From Lepidodermella squamata (taxonomy: Eukaryota; Gastrotricha): a DNA stretch of 64,000 bases. The stretch covers positions 2,542,001-2,606,000 of the forward strand of contig JBLDXI010000015.1 in NCBI GenBank assembly GCA_047495785.1, given 5' to 3'. Both the position numbers and the translations under genes were made by a program. Position 1 is the stretch's first letter, and every line of letters begins with the position of its first letter. Shown here one piece after another: positions 24,087-35,963 of the stretch. The notes beneath the pieces are model-generated. The model made no database searches. It had not been told where the DNA came from and worked only from the letters and a program-made list of their open reading frames with translations.

Positions 24087-27000
24087 TCAAACTGAAGGCA
24101 TAATAGTTTTCTCCGGCTGCGGCGGTATCACGATGAACAGGTAGAAGGGCGTGAGGACGCAGACGCAGAACGCAACCACGAAGATGTAACGGTCGATGAC
24201 GGTGAGCAGCGAGTTCCAGACCTCGCGCGACAACTCGCGCAGCTGCCGGTCCGCCAGGTCGTCGCTGAGTTTCCGCAGCAGCGCCACGTCCTCGTAGACG
24301 CCCGACAGCGACTTGAGAAGGCCGGCGCACGTCGCGCAGTCGTCGTTACTGTGCCGCCCGGCGCCGGGCATTTTCCCCGATATTTGAGTTAAGTTTCTGT
24401 GGGAAAAATTCAACATTATCATTGTTGAGAAATTTGAGAAATTTTATTCACATTTATAATAACTTTTAAAGGAGGTTTGATGGTATAAATAGGAGCCTGC
24501 ATAAGGCTGGCATTGTTAAGGAAGTTTGCCGGAGAAAAAGGCAGCCCAAAAAAGAAAAAGGGGAAAAGCCAGAAAAAAAAGAAAAAAAACCTGGCGTGAA
24601 GAAATGTGAAAAATTCGAAATCAAAATTGTCCCCGATTTACAATCGCGAAGAGGCTAAATAAAAAATTATTATTATTATTTAATATTATTAATTTTAAAT
24701 ATCCGCCTTAACTCTCGACTTTATAATTTAACTTCATGCGAAAAAAATAATCTCTGTGGTAACCCTGAAGATGGTTATGGTAAATAACCGAAACGTTGGA
24801 AATAAACTTATAGCGCTCAACTTCATCAATCGTTTGTACTCCAAAAAACTGGTTATCAAAAAATAATCTTTCAAGCTAATAACTGAAAATTTGAGGTCGA
24901 GCTTTGAAAGTTCAGCGCTAAATTTACACAAATTATTCGTTCTAATCTAAATTCTCAGATTTTTAATGATTATGCAGAACAGATAGACCTCACTATTACG
25001 CGCTATGAGAGTTCACTTTACGAATTAGGATTCACTCCGAAGAGCCATCAATATCGATTCGAAGTGTCAATTCAACCAATTTTGTGATTCTCCAAAATCA
25101 GCAGTCTCGGTAGCAAAAATTGAACATTTCCAGCGGCTGGATGCATGATTTTACCGTATAGCCGTACAAAAATTCAGGGCTAAATTCAGGCTGAATTTAC
25201 GCGTTGGGCAAGAACTATTAAAACTTTCCGAGTTCGAAATTTTGATAGTTTTCAAAGGTTGATTTTTCCTATCGAAGACGTATTTTGAACCTGTTTTATT
25301 GCGCTCGGTCGAATCTTGAACAAGTGGGATTTCTTTGGATTCGCCACTGGAATTCTCACAAGTCTTTCAGAATATCTTTTAGCGGAACCAATTTTTCGCA
25401 TTATGCGGAACCAAAGTCGAAATATTTTTGAATAATTTTACGAATTTTAAGCGAAGCATGAGTTCTGAGTTGAACCCTCTGTCTTATAGAGAATGTAACG
25501 CTGAATTTACTGACGACTTTTTTAATCATTGTGGTCAATCTTTACCCGCAAAAAATATCGGAATATCGATTTCAGGCCACTAGAAAATTCCAAAATTTGG
25601 TTCTGCTATGGCAAATTAGGTTCCGCTCACTCTAAATTTGGTTCCGATAAAAGGAATCCCCAAATTCTTTGTTATATTTTTTCGCTCTTATATTTTAAAA
25701 TCTTTGTTTCTCTCAGTTATGAAGCAAGGTTCTCACTTTTGAAAAATATTCTATGTATACTTACGTTAAATTTGACGGTGAAAAGTGCATTTGCTCGTTG
25801 TCGAACCGCGACGTTAGCTCGTTGAGTTGCGCTGACCACGGGTAAGCAACGCCCGCATGAGTCGCAGCGTTCCAACCGATCGGGCCGCCATTGAACGAAT
25901 GACTAGTCCTAACGTTAACATAATCCGGCTGCTGGCGTATCGTCTGGCAACCTGAAGCGTTGAAAATCTCTCGCTGTGTCAGGCTCGATTTGATACCCAT
26001 GCCACAATTCAAGTTCCCGTGGCTGTTAGATTGCGGCACTCTCGGAATGGTAAGCGGCGAGGGCGGTAGAACGACCTGGTTTCGCCGCCGATTTCTCCTC
26101 GCCGCTCGTCTATCCACCGTTATTCGACCCTTATTCTCCAAAAGCCGACGAAGTTCAAGGTATTTTGCTTGATGCTTCTCAGATCTGAAGAAGACAAATC
26201 GGCCTAGGATGTCAACTACGCCATTCCACAGCCACCGGGGTGGGCATGACCCGGTTGCTTTTTCGAGGCAATTTGCGGTTAGGAAGGCTTCGATTAAGGA
26301 GGCGGCGATTAGGCCCATTACTACGTCGACGTAAATTGCGATGAGTGGCACACTGTCGGAGGTTTTCGGCATATTTTCAGATACAGAAACATGGACGACC
26401 TAATGTTTTGAGAAAGAAAAAATTATGAAAGCTAAAAGCTGAATAAAAGAGTTTAGTTTTTATTTTTTCCCAAATTTTACCGAATATTCCAGAATTTTTG
26501 TCTAAAATAGAATCCAAAATTGTCCCACTTCATTCAAATATTTAGTGAATTGTTACTTATAATAGATAAAATTCGAAATATTGCTCAATTTGGCGGACGT
26601 ATCAGCAATTATTTCCCAGCCTTGTTTTCCAAAATAATTTTCGGAATTAATATTGTTTTGCGATCCTCGAAAAAGATGACTCATGTCAAAATTGTCCCAC
26701 GTTTCGATCACCAATTATTTATTTTTCGCAATTTTTCCGAATTTTGAAACTTACTGAAAATGCGATTAAGGTAGTAGTAGCGAATGCGATTCGATTGCTG
26801 TCAGCAACCGGCAGCAAATGGGAGCAAACTTGAAGTGCTGAAAGCGCTAGAGCCGGCATTATAGTATACGTAACATAGTAAAGCGGCTTTCGATGAAGAC
26901 GTAGCACGAAATCTATCCTCGAGAAACTGTACAAACCAGCCTCATAACTGAAATTAAACGATCAATTCATCTTTGAAATTTGAAAGATGGTCTCGCTTAC

Positions 27001-27779
27001 GATACGACGTAGGTTTTCGCCAATACGCCGGTAACATTCCACTGTTGATCTGGGACGTAATGAGCCTGACTCAGCACCATCGACTGGCCGGTAATATTGA
27101 GGAAATCACTCGGGTAACTCCAGGATTCGAAGCGGTAGAAACACGTTTGATTATCGAACGGGAAATAAGTGACCTAATTCGTGACAATTTGGTGAAAAAA
27201 AACCGGAAAAATTCGAGTTTTCGAGTGTTACATCAAGTTCACATCGAGCAGCGAATTTGCCAGCAGGAACCCATATCACATTGCCGTTGTAGTCGACCAC
27301 GGCTGGAAATCGATAGTCCCGTGTTATCGAATACATATCAGCAGACTATGGAAAAATTTGAACTTCGAGGTAAAATTATGAAATTTTAAAAAGAATCACA
27401 TTAATTAAGCCGATATCTGGTATCCAAATATTTGCACTCGGCACGACAATCCACTCAATTCCGCCGAACATCTTCGGATCCCATGATAGCCTTTCGTCTT
27501 TCCATGCCTGAAAAAATATTTAGAACCACGCAAAAATTTAGAAGATTTTTTTACGATTTTAAGGTAGCCGCTTAGAATAATTTCTTGATCTCGTTCGACG
27601 AGTTGATTGATTTTCATGATCATCATATCGACGCTAACTTGAACGCTGGAGCCGAGGGTTTGAGCCGGTCTTGCATCGCGGATATACGAGTCGAAGAGGC
27701 CGCGAAATAGCCGGCTTTCCCATTCATCTATAAAAATTAAAAAATAAATCATAAAAATCAGATGAAAATTAATACTCAT
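24087..27779 (-). CDS. nAChR-like Cys-loop ligand-gated ion channel subunit C
   Basis: The exons are 27555-27727 (or -27779), 27400-27507, 27232-27345, 27001-27173, 26755-26947, 25765-26399 and 24087-24396, giving 585 aa when begun at ATG 27779 (MSINFHLIFMIYFLIFIDEW, a plausible signal peptide). A second possibility is that ttttatag just before ATGAATGGGAA is a splice acceptor, as in A and B. A small signal-peptide exon at 28305-28359 (MRLGQVGGAVLLIIYSVF, donor GTTACC, phase 1) would then fit the frame. The body has loop A WIPDIGLIN, a Cys-loop split by an intron after CELD, M1-M3, and an Arg-rich M3-M4 loop. The last exon holds MA (RQLRELSREVWNSLL) and M4. Loop C lacks vicinal cysteines, and M2 begins SNRIAFATTTLIAFS. 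The last exon is much richer in G+C than the rest of the gene. Confidence 0.9.
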
Positions 27780-30501
27780 TGGTAATGATTGGCAGGCGTT
27801 AATTTGTAGGTTAGAACAGCCGCTACTATGAAATCAATTTAATTATGCGGTTAGTATATTCCTTGCAGAGCATTTTGCTTTTACTACAGCTTTTGCAAAA
27901 CATTCAAAAATATGCAAAAAACTATCATATCCCTAGCTATCTCGCATGTCTACCAGCAACAACATAGCAGTTACCTGCGCGAGGTTTTTTGATACCAGCT
28001 AATGATCAAATTATTTATCAGCAAAATAGGTTGCTAAGGTTATTTTAATTTTTCCCACCACTTACATAGTGTAACTGAGTCGCTTGGGACGAGAATCGAG
28101 TCATTTTGAAGACCGTCAGCGAGCAAAAATGAAGTCGAAAGCAAAAAAACCAATTTTATTTGAAAAATAAAGCCATAAAAACCTAGATTGACCTCCATTT
28201 CCTGAAAAAATTGTAAAAAAAATCGGAATTATTTATAAAAAATGTAAAAAATAAAATATAAATATAAAAAATATTAATAATTAGTTTTATATATTGGGGG
28301 TAACAAAAAACAGAATAGATGATCAGCAATACTGCGCCGCCGACTTGGCCCAGCCGCATGCATAAAACTTCGGCCGAAACTATCACTCGACCATGAAATC
28401 AGACGCGTCCAAAGGAAAAATTCAACGCCCCCGCTGTAATCATGCAGCTATATTTTATCAATGCATGCCTATCATCTCGCATGCATCAGTATCAATGTAT
28501 CGACAATAAGTATATGCGCAATTTATTGACCCTATTTAGCCGCTAAAATTTTGTAACTCCATTCGACCTAATTTTTCCTGTTTTTTCCTAATATTATATG
28601 ATAAGTTATGCTATGTAACGAATCTTACGTCTGACTGATTTGATAAATTGACTGCATCGAATTATTTTTAGCTATCGTCTCAATTTGGTTAATTCAATAA
28701 TAATAAAGTTTTTTCAAATTTGCATAAGGGAAAAATTTTATTTTACATTTTGAGAATGCAAAATCCAGGCCCGCTTGTGCCAGGGTCATTACGGATTTTT
28801 CTGTCATTTTGACCGTGCCGCCCAGACTATCGAGGGACACCGTAGCTCTTAGCAGTTGTAAATAAAACAACATGATCATAATTTTGGGGCAAATATTTTC
28901 CGAAGATAATGCGTTGTTAAACAGTCTCAACTTCATCATGCGACCACTCTTGAGAATTGAGAATTCAGCAAGCATTAATGTGTGGACTTTTGTCTCGATA
29001 TACAACACTATGGGACAACTTGATGGGCGGGAAATATTGACTTTCCTATATATAATAAGTGTCGTTTCGGCAATATTTTGCAGCGTTCTAATAAGCTTAT
29101 AAAGGTCAACTTTGCTATGCAATCGTTTTTCCCGGTCCAGCATAATTCTAAACAAAAATATTCTAGATAATAACGCAATTATGCATCGATTTGTTCTGAG
29201 AAAAATAAAGCTGGAGCGAAAGTCAGCCTTCATCTTTCATCTGGTCGACCTAATTCTTCGCAACTAAATATACAACAGACGAGAAAATATAATAGGAAAA
29301 AAAACCAAATAAATGCTTTGTTTTATTTCCTGTTTATGGCGATTATTCGAGCCCATCAAACAAGTGCCTGTGGGTTTACACAACGGTTTACGATGCACGC
29401 AATAAAAAACAATGCGCGATTTGTTAACGCCTCGTAACTTGATCAGGGGCGTGGAATAACGGGGTTAATAGCCGCTGGCTGAAATATAATGTCCGCAAAA
29501 AAAAAAAGAAAAAATACGCATTTTTATTTTTTTTTATATTAAAAATTCGTGAAAAACATGTCCCGGTATTCCATTCGAGTTTTGCGAAAATTAGCAAAAT
29601 CAAGAGGTGAAGCATCGATTTTCTTTCTTTGCAGATAACACGTGCTGCTGCTGATCGATACGAGTCCGACTTGAACGATATCTTGCTGAAAAATATGCGG
29701 CTAATATATAGCGGATATAGAGATAAATTTTCCACGTTTGACCTTGAAGCGAAGTTAATTCTTTCATTCATCATTACTGCGCGCATTGCCTCGGAGCAGT
29801 TCTTTCATATTTCCGGTAATTTTTTTGTAATTAGTTTTGAGCAAATAAAGAGCGCTCGTGCAAGGCTCATTATAAAATAATTAGTAATCGGTGTATGCGG
29901 TGTGATCTTCCCTTGGAAACCACACGCGTGCGGTAACTGTTTGTTTTAGACCACCCGCCGCAAACCTGAGTACTATATCAATTGAAAATCACAGCTAGTA
30001 TCGAAAAATTTGGTTCATTCGACTAGTGCAAAAATAAGGGGTACGCAAATAGCATCATAATTCAAGCTTAAAGGTGGTTTGGATTTTTTTTATAAGAGCT
30101 TGTTATCTGTTCACGGATAAATCCTGATTGGCAATTAGAAGCGATCGATTCAGCTCAGAGAACTCTTTGAGGCTTAATTTCCTTTGCAGAATCGTTTTAG
30201 CCTCGGGCTGTGACGTTGATTTTAATATAGGACATGATAAAATAAATTGGGGCATCGCGCAAATTCCTTTATGGCCATACCTTTCCCTCTCAAAGCGCAG
30301 GTGCATTCTTAAAAGCTGAAATACCTAGGGAAAAACAGACCGTTTTCAAGTATTTTGATTGATGTTTTATCTAAAAAACAGGCAAATTGCGATCGTTTTG
30401 ATCCCCGCCTGAATTACCGTGCTAAAATAGGATTTGATTTCATCTTCTTCTCAGGACTAGTCTTTTATTTTAACCTGTTTTCTGCCTAGTAATTCCAGGC
30501 C
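27780..30501. other. Intergenic between divergent channel genes C and D
   Basis: This is an AT-rich region of 2.7 kb. Apart from a possible alternative first exon of subunit C (28305-28359, minus), no gene is supported. A 179-codon AT-rich minus ORF at 28694-29233 lacks any recognisable feature. Confidence 0.5.
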
Positions 30502-32643
30502 ATGTATCTCCCCACGGCGAAACTGATATTCGTCTTGGCTATTGGAATTTCGGCTGGCAACGCAACCACGAGCGGAATTTCTGACACAGTTATTGGCTTC
30601 TCCAACCCTTCGGCATCCAATGGTTAGCTGAATTCCCCTATCTTCGAAATTTCAAATAATTTCAGAATCTTCCACAGATTCTTTAGAATTGAAGTCGGAA
30701 ACAGAGTTGGTCCGGTACCTTTTCAAAAATTACTCGAGCGATTGCAGGCCACGCCGAGACGCTTCGCAGCAAATCGTCATTTCTATAGGAATCAGCTTCT
30801 ATGCATTAAATGAAATAGTGAGTTTTTCAATAAAAAAAAATTACAAAATGAGAGTGCAAAATGTCCCGAAATTAAGGTTCGAGCCCTGAATCTTTCGAGA
30901 TTTTGCTCTGAAATATGACTTTTTAATTATCATGCCCTGACGAAAGATCTCATTTTTCTGCGTACTTTGATCTATGATAGATCAGTTTACTAGTTATATC
31001 TCGGCCTCTAGAGCCGATATCGATTTTCATTATCGATTTTATAAATCAGTGATATTTCCGATATTAGAAGTCTTTGAAGCCAGTGCTGAAAATGTTTCCG
31101 CTTAGCTGAGGGTACCAGGAGCTAAACTATAAAATCCTGGGCCTATAAAGGGTTATCATTATCAATTAAGTAAGGGAAATGTCAAATTGAATTTAGCTCT
31201 TATAATAAACTGCCTCAAAAATGTTGACCCTGTAATAATTATTTTAATAGTTTTAATTCGATTTATTATAATTTTTTTAGATTGAGAGAACGCATCAAAT
31301 TATAGCAACAGCCTCCTTAACAGTTCAGTGGTGGGACGAATTTTTAGCATGGGAAGGAACACCCTACGCCAGCGTTAAAATGTTCGCCTATCCTAACACA
31401 AAAATCTGGCTACCCGACATAGCGCTAACAAATTCCGGCGATTTATACGCGCTAATGAACTCAAGAGGCATGATGGCCGTCATTCATTCAAATGGCGCCG
31501 TTGAATACTTCCCAGAGGCCACGGTGACTACATTCTGCCAATTTGACCTCACATTTTTCCCATTCGACACGCAAATTTGCGACTACAAATTCGAAAGTTG
31601 GAGTTACATTCTGCCGCAGCAAATGTTTAAATTAGCCAACCCGCCGATTAATCTACATCGTTATGGCGATAATGAGCAGTGGGACCTGATTGATACCTAC
31701 GCTAGGGCATTTAATGTCTGCTACATTTACACAAATACGCTATCATATTGCTACCCGGCCGCAACTTTCCGGCTGTTATTGAAGCGAAAATCTGGTTATT
31801 ACACGATTATGATCATTATTCCGTCGATTATTTTCTCCGGCGTTGAACTGGTCGCCTTTGCCCTGCCGCTGGCTGAAGTTACGAAAATGCAGATTATTTT
31901 TACGTGTCTGCTGTCCTATGCCGTGTTTCAAACAACAGTAAGGGCTGATATGCCGCGGACGTCAGAGCACGATCCTTGGATGTCAATTTATTTCGATTTG
32001 CAAATGGCATTTATTGCTTATACACTGATCGGCGAGGCACTAGTTTTCATCATACAACAAGAAGCCTTCAGTGGAAAAGTAAATTTTTTGAACAATTATT
32101 TAATTTTAAATTTTAAATTGAAAAATTGCAATTTTTTAATTTTTTTTAATACTTTTTAATTGATTTTAAAATTCTACCTAAATTTATATTTTTACTGACT
32201 AACCTGGTTTTTATTTTTCTCAGAAAGCGCCTGAGTGGTTGATGAAAGCGCTATGCATCCAAAAATCTGCCTACGCGAAGCAGTCCACAAAATCTTACAG
32301 CCCAAAAACACCCGAGACTAAGGACGATAATCACGTTGAAATGTCGCAAATGAGCGAGCTGGTTCCTAACGGTGCAAGCGTGTCTCGAACCGTTGATATG
32401 GAGGTTTACCCGATACGAAACGTCCTCAGCCTCCAGACGGCTAAAATCGACGCGGCTGCTAATGAGGAGGACTGCAATAGCCCGGCAGTGATAGAGAGGA
32501 GAAAATGGCGGGCTTGTGCCTCGCGACTCGAATTTATTGTAGTCTCAACCTATGCGGCGGCTATTGTTGCAACGCCTTTCCTCATTTTTATAACGCTGCC
32601 ATCATTCGGGCCGCAACTCAAGCTGGAAGATATGAAAACTTGA
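30502..32643 (+). CDS. nAChR-like Cys-loop ligand-gated ion channel subunit D (complete, divergent)
   Basis: Four exons (30502-30622, 30666-30817, 31281-32078, 32224-32643) encode 496 aa. The first intron is 43 nt. A signal peptide (MYLPTAKLIFVLAIGISAG) precedes a binding domain with ELVRYLFKNY, the WDEFLAW tryptophan block, loop A WLPDIALTNSGDL and a Cys-loop CQFDLTFFPFDTQIC. M1-M3 are in exon 3. Exon 4 has a roughly 90-residue cytoplasmic loop, an MA-like helix and M4 (FIVVSTYAAAIVATPFLIFI). Loop C has one cysteine in NTLSYCYPAATF rather than the adjacent pair. M2 begins VTKMQIIFT, with Thr at -1'. Its intron before the WxxxFLAW block sits about 12 codons earlier than in A-C. It is thus an older relative on the opposite strand, not a recent copy. 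Confidence 0.92.
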
Positions 32644-33024
32644 TTGATCGGCATTTCAGTCTTTTTTTAAAACGAATTATTCGGTTTTTCCGGATCGTAC
32701 TTTATACTCTGCAATCAGCCGATATCGGTATTAAATTTTTTGTTATTTTACAATATGAGATCAATTATGCCATTTGTTTAAAACTTGCAATAAGTATCAA
32801 AAATTATTGTTTTTTAGGTAAATTTTGTGGTTTGAATAAATTTCACGGTGCCTTTCAGCGTGTTTCGCATAATATGTAAATGCAACTGTTTATTTTGTGT
32901 AAAAGCAGCCTCCTTAAAAATTGCAGCAGAATTCTGTCGTTCAATATGTGCCGTCTATCATTGTTTGCTCAGGCTTAATAATAGCGTGTATAAGAGTGCT
33001 ATAGCCTGCGCTGTTATGCACACA
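32644..33024. other. Intergenic, 3' flank of channel D
   Basis: Nothing coding is visible. A partial motif CCTCCTTAA occurs at 32909-32917. Confidence 0.5.
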
Positions 33025-33097
33025 GGTTCCGTTGTGTAGTGGTTCATCACGTCTGCTTTACACGCAGAAGGTCGCGGGTTCGAACCCCGCCGGAACC
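33025..33097 (+). tRNA. tRNA-Val (anticodon TAC)
   Basis: A 73-nt cloverleaf with a perfect 7-bp acceptor stem (GGTTCCG/CGGAACC). The anticodon stem is TCTGC/GCAGA with loop TTTACAC. The T arm (GCGGG TTCGAAC CCCGC) carries the B box. It is followed by a T-rich stretch serving as pol III terminator. That stretch ends in tttttatttttag, which resembles a 3' splice site, so the tRNA might lie in a 5'-leader intron of the next gene. Confidence 0.95.
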
Positions 33098-33470
33098 TTA
33101 ATTGTTATTTTTATTTAATTTTTTTTTATTTTTATTTTTAGTTCACATTAAACTCTCAGCTTGCATGATGATTGCTTTCTGGCCTCTCAATAATATTTTG
33201 TACAAACAAAATTTACCAAAACCTCAATCAAACGCTCTCTCAGTGCAATTTAGTGGGTGAAATTATTGCGATAGAGGACACAGATAAAAACAGACTATAT
33301 GGGCGCGACTTTTTTGCCGGGTGGGAAGGGCAAGTCTTACGGAGATAACGGCAACCAATTTTTTGTCGCGAAGAGGGAAAAAACAGTTAGATAATCGGGT
33401 ATCAGCCGACTACCGTAACACGGCGGTAAAAAAGATGTTGAATAATCACACGAGGCGTACTTTTTATACC

Positions 33471-35790
33471 ATGAAGGATAATTACGCGATAATTACTGCT
33501 GTTTTAATAACTACCACCGCCTACTTCAGTGGTGGAGGGGCGTCTTTTTCTCCCAGCGACCGGAACAATTATTTCGCAGATCTTACCGAGCGGTCGGTAC
33601 GGCAATTAATCCTGAAAAATGACGAAACACTCGATTTTGAAGCCCTTCGAGAAATCACCCATCGGTTACTGCAACTCAACGAAGCGGCTAGATTTCGGCA
33701 TCCGGTGCAAAATTCAGAAATTCCAGCAGACTCGACGAATCGAGCCATGAGTAGCGAAAATTTGGCGATTAATGACTATCTGACTGTCAATGGGGTGCCA
33801 TCATCGACTCGGTTAATTGGTCTCAGTGCCGGCTGTGATATTTGTGCGTCGATTATCACAATAGCTGGGCCGATAGTTCAACTGGATTCAATTTGGCCTA
33901 GCGCAGTCGAATTCGTAAAAGATGTATGCATCGAAACTGGGTTGTCAAAAATGGCATGCGACGGCTACATCGGCATACACGATGTAATATAGCAAATTGA
34001 ACTTTTTCGAAGAATTTTCTGAATTTTTTTATTTCAGCCGATATTTCGTTACCTTATGCCAAACGTGGTCAAGTCACCCTACAGCACGTGCAATCGTTTC
34101 CTCCCCAATCTTGGATGCGGAACTTTCGACCATTTTCATTCGTTGTGGGAGATCGAGCTGCCCGATCCTTTGCCGGTTGAAAAGCCGATTTTAGCTGTCT
34201 CAGACGGGTCAACATTGAAAACCTTGCTACTAACGGATATTCATATTGATTTGAAATATGAAGTTGGATCACCTGTTCAATGTACCGAAAATCAGTGCTG
34301 TAGAAACGACTCGACACCCATCGATTACGGTGAGCTTAAAATTACTGAATTTTTTCAATTTTTATTAATTTTTATTAAAAATAGCCGATGGTGTAATCCC
34401 TGGGAAAGACAGGGCGCCCTATTGGGGTGACTATAGGTCATGTGACCTTCCCACGTGGACATTTGATGACACCCTGCGTGAAATCAGTGAGAAACACGGC
34501 GGCGAAATTGATTTCATCTTCATGGCCGGCGACATTCCACCCCACGACAACTGGAACCAGTCGCGATTCGTTCACATGGAACTCATCGAAATGGTTGCGG
34601 ATAAGCTGGGCGAAAAATTCCCGGGAGTACCGGTTTATTTCGCGGCTGGTAATCACGAAATCGCCCCGGTTAATTCATACCCGCTTGAACAGGATCAGGA
34701 ATCATTTTCATCCCAATGGCTGATGGACAAATTCGCTGAGACTTGGGGCAGATGGCTTGGTCCGGAAATTGCTAATTCGACTGTAAAATTGTAAAACAAA
34801 TTTGAAAATTTTTGAAAATTTTTGAAAATTCAATTTTTTTGTTGAAGAGCTGGATTTTACACGACTTTATTGAAACCTGGCTGGAGACTAATTTCTATTA
34901 ATGACAATTATTGCCTGGGCACTAATTTGTGAGTACCTTTGGAAAAATTAATCAGAACAAATTGATCAATTTTTACAGCTATATGTACGCTCGACGCGAT
35001 ATTTCGGACCCATACGGCGTTTTGAAGTGGCTCGTCGAAATTTTGACTCAAGCCGAATTGGACGGCGAGCGGGTTCAAATACTCGGCCACATCCCGCCTG
35101 GCGATAGCGACTGTTTGCAGGCGTGGAGTTGGAACTACTATCGAATCATCAGCCGATTCGGTCACTTGATAACCGGCCAATTTTTCGGACATATCCACAA
35201 GGACTATTTCATCATGTTCTACGACGCGGAAACTCTGACAATACCTAAATCGGTTCTTTTCGTCGGACCGCCTGGAACGCCGTTTTCTAGAAATAATATC
35301 GGATACCGAATTTACGAATTTGACTCGAAAACTTTTGTAAGCATTAAAATGGCAAATTCTGTTGCGCAATATCGCTAATTTTTAGGATATGGCTAACTAT
35401 CATACCTACTACGCCGATATCGATGAAGCGAATTCCAGTGGTAATAAGGAAAAGCTACCCTGGAGACATGAATATTCCGCTCGAGAGGCGTATGACCTGC
35501 CTGATATGTCCGCTAAATCGTGGAGCGATTTTGCCCTTCGAATGCAGTCTAACACGAGTTTATTCGAAACTTATCGGAAACATTGGAAACTCACGCTGAG
35601 AGACATTTTGGAACCGTGCGGCATTGAGTGCCGGCGAAATCGCCTGTGCCAGATCTACCAGGGTCTATCAGCTACACCTGGCGAATCTTGGTGTCAGCGA
35701 TTTTTCCCGCGGGACATAAAACCGGCAGATGATAGTTCGAAACGGAAATGTTCAGCTAGATTTATCAAAAAATTAGATAAAAATGACTAA
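33471..35790 (+). CDS. Acid sphingomyelinase-like phosphodiesterase with saposin B domain (copy 1)
   Basis: Six exons (33471-33983, 34038-34329, 34385-34790, 34848-34928, 34979-35336, 35386-35790) give 684 aa. The ATG at 33471 was chosen because it opens a signal peptide (MKDNYAIITAVLITTTAYF); the frame is open further upstream. A saposin B domain (from SAGCDICAS, six cysteines) precedes the calcineurin-like metallophosphoesterase domain. Its metal ligands are all visible: LTDIHID, AGDIPPHDNW, AAGNHE, LGHIPPGD and FGHIHKDY. A Cys-containing C-terminal domain follows (EPCGIECRRNRLC...WCQRFFPRD). Such enzymes hydrolyse sphingomyelin to ceramide and phosphocholine in lysosomes or outside the cell, using zinc. 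The gene is in tandem with copy 2, 173 bp downstream. Confidence 0.95.
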
Positions 35791-35821
35791 AAATTATTTT
35801 AATTATGATAATTGAATTTTG

Positions 35822-35864
35822 TTTATAAAACGTAACGTTACGTAAATGCGTTACGTTTTATAAA
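35822..35864. repeat. Perfect 15-bp inverted repeat (hairpin) between the two ASM genes
   Basis: TTTATAAAACGTAAC (35822-35836) and its exact complement (35850-35864) flank a 13-nt loop that itself contains GTTACGTA. It lies 32 bp after the stop codon of copy 1 and could mark a 3' end structure. Confidence 0.7.
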
Positions 35865-35963
35865 TAACATTTACTCGAAAAAACTTGTAATACGGATAAT
35901 TAAATTGCCAAAAATTAACGCAATTTTAAGGCGGCATTTTTTATTTTTTTTAGATTTTAAAAA

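Noticed and set aside
23923-24330. Ala/Arg/His-rich ORF over the last exon of channel C
   Set aside because: It is the other-frame shadow of the GC-rich channel exon, which carries the conserved MA helix and M4.
28694-29233. 179-codon minus-strand ORF
   Set aside because: AT-rich, no domain, no signal peptide at its start, and splice-like sites inside it. Probably chance.
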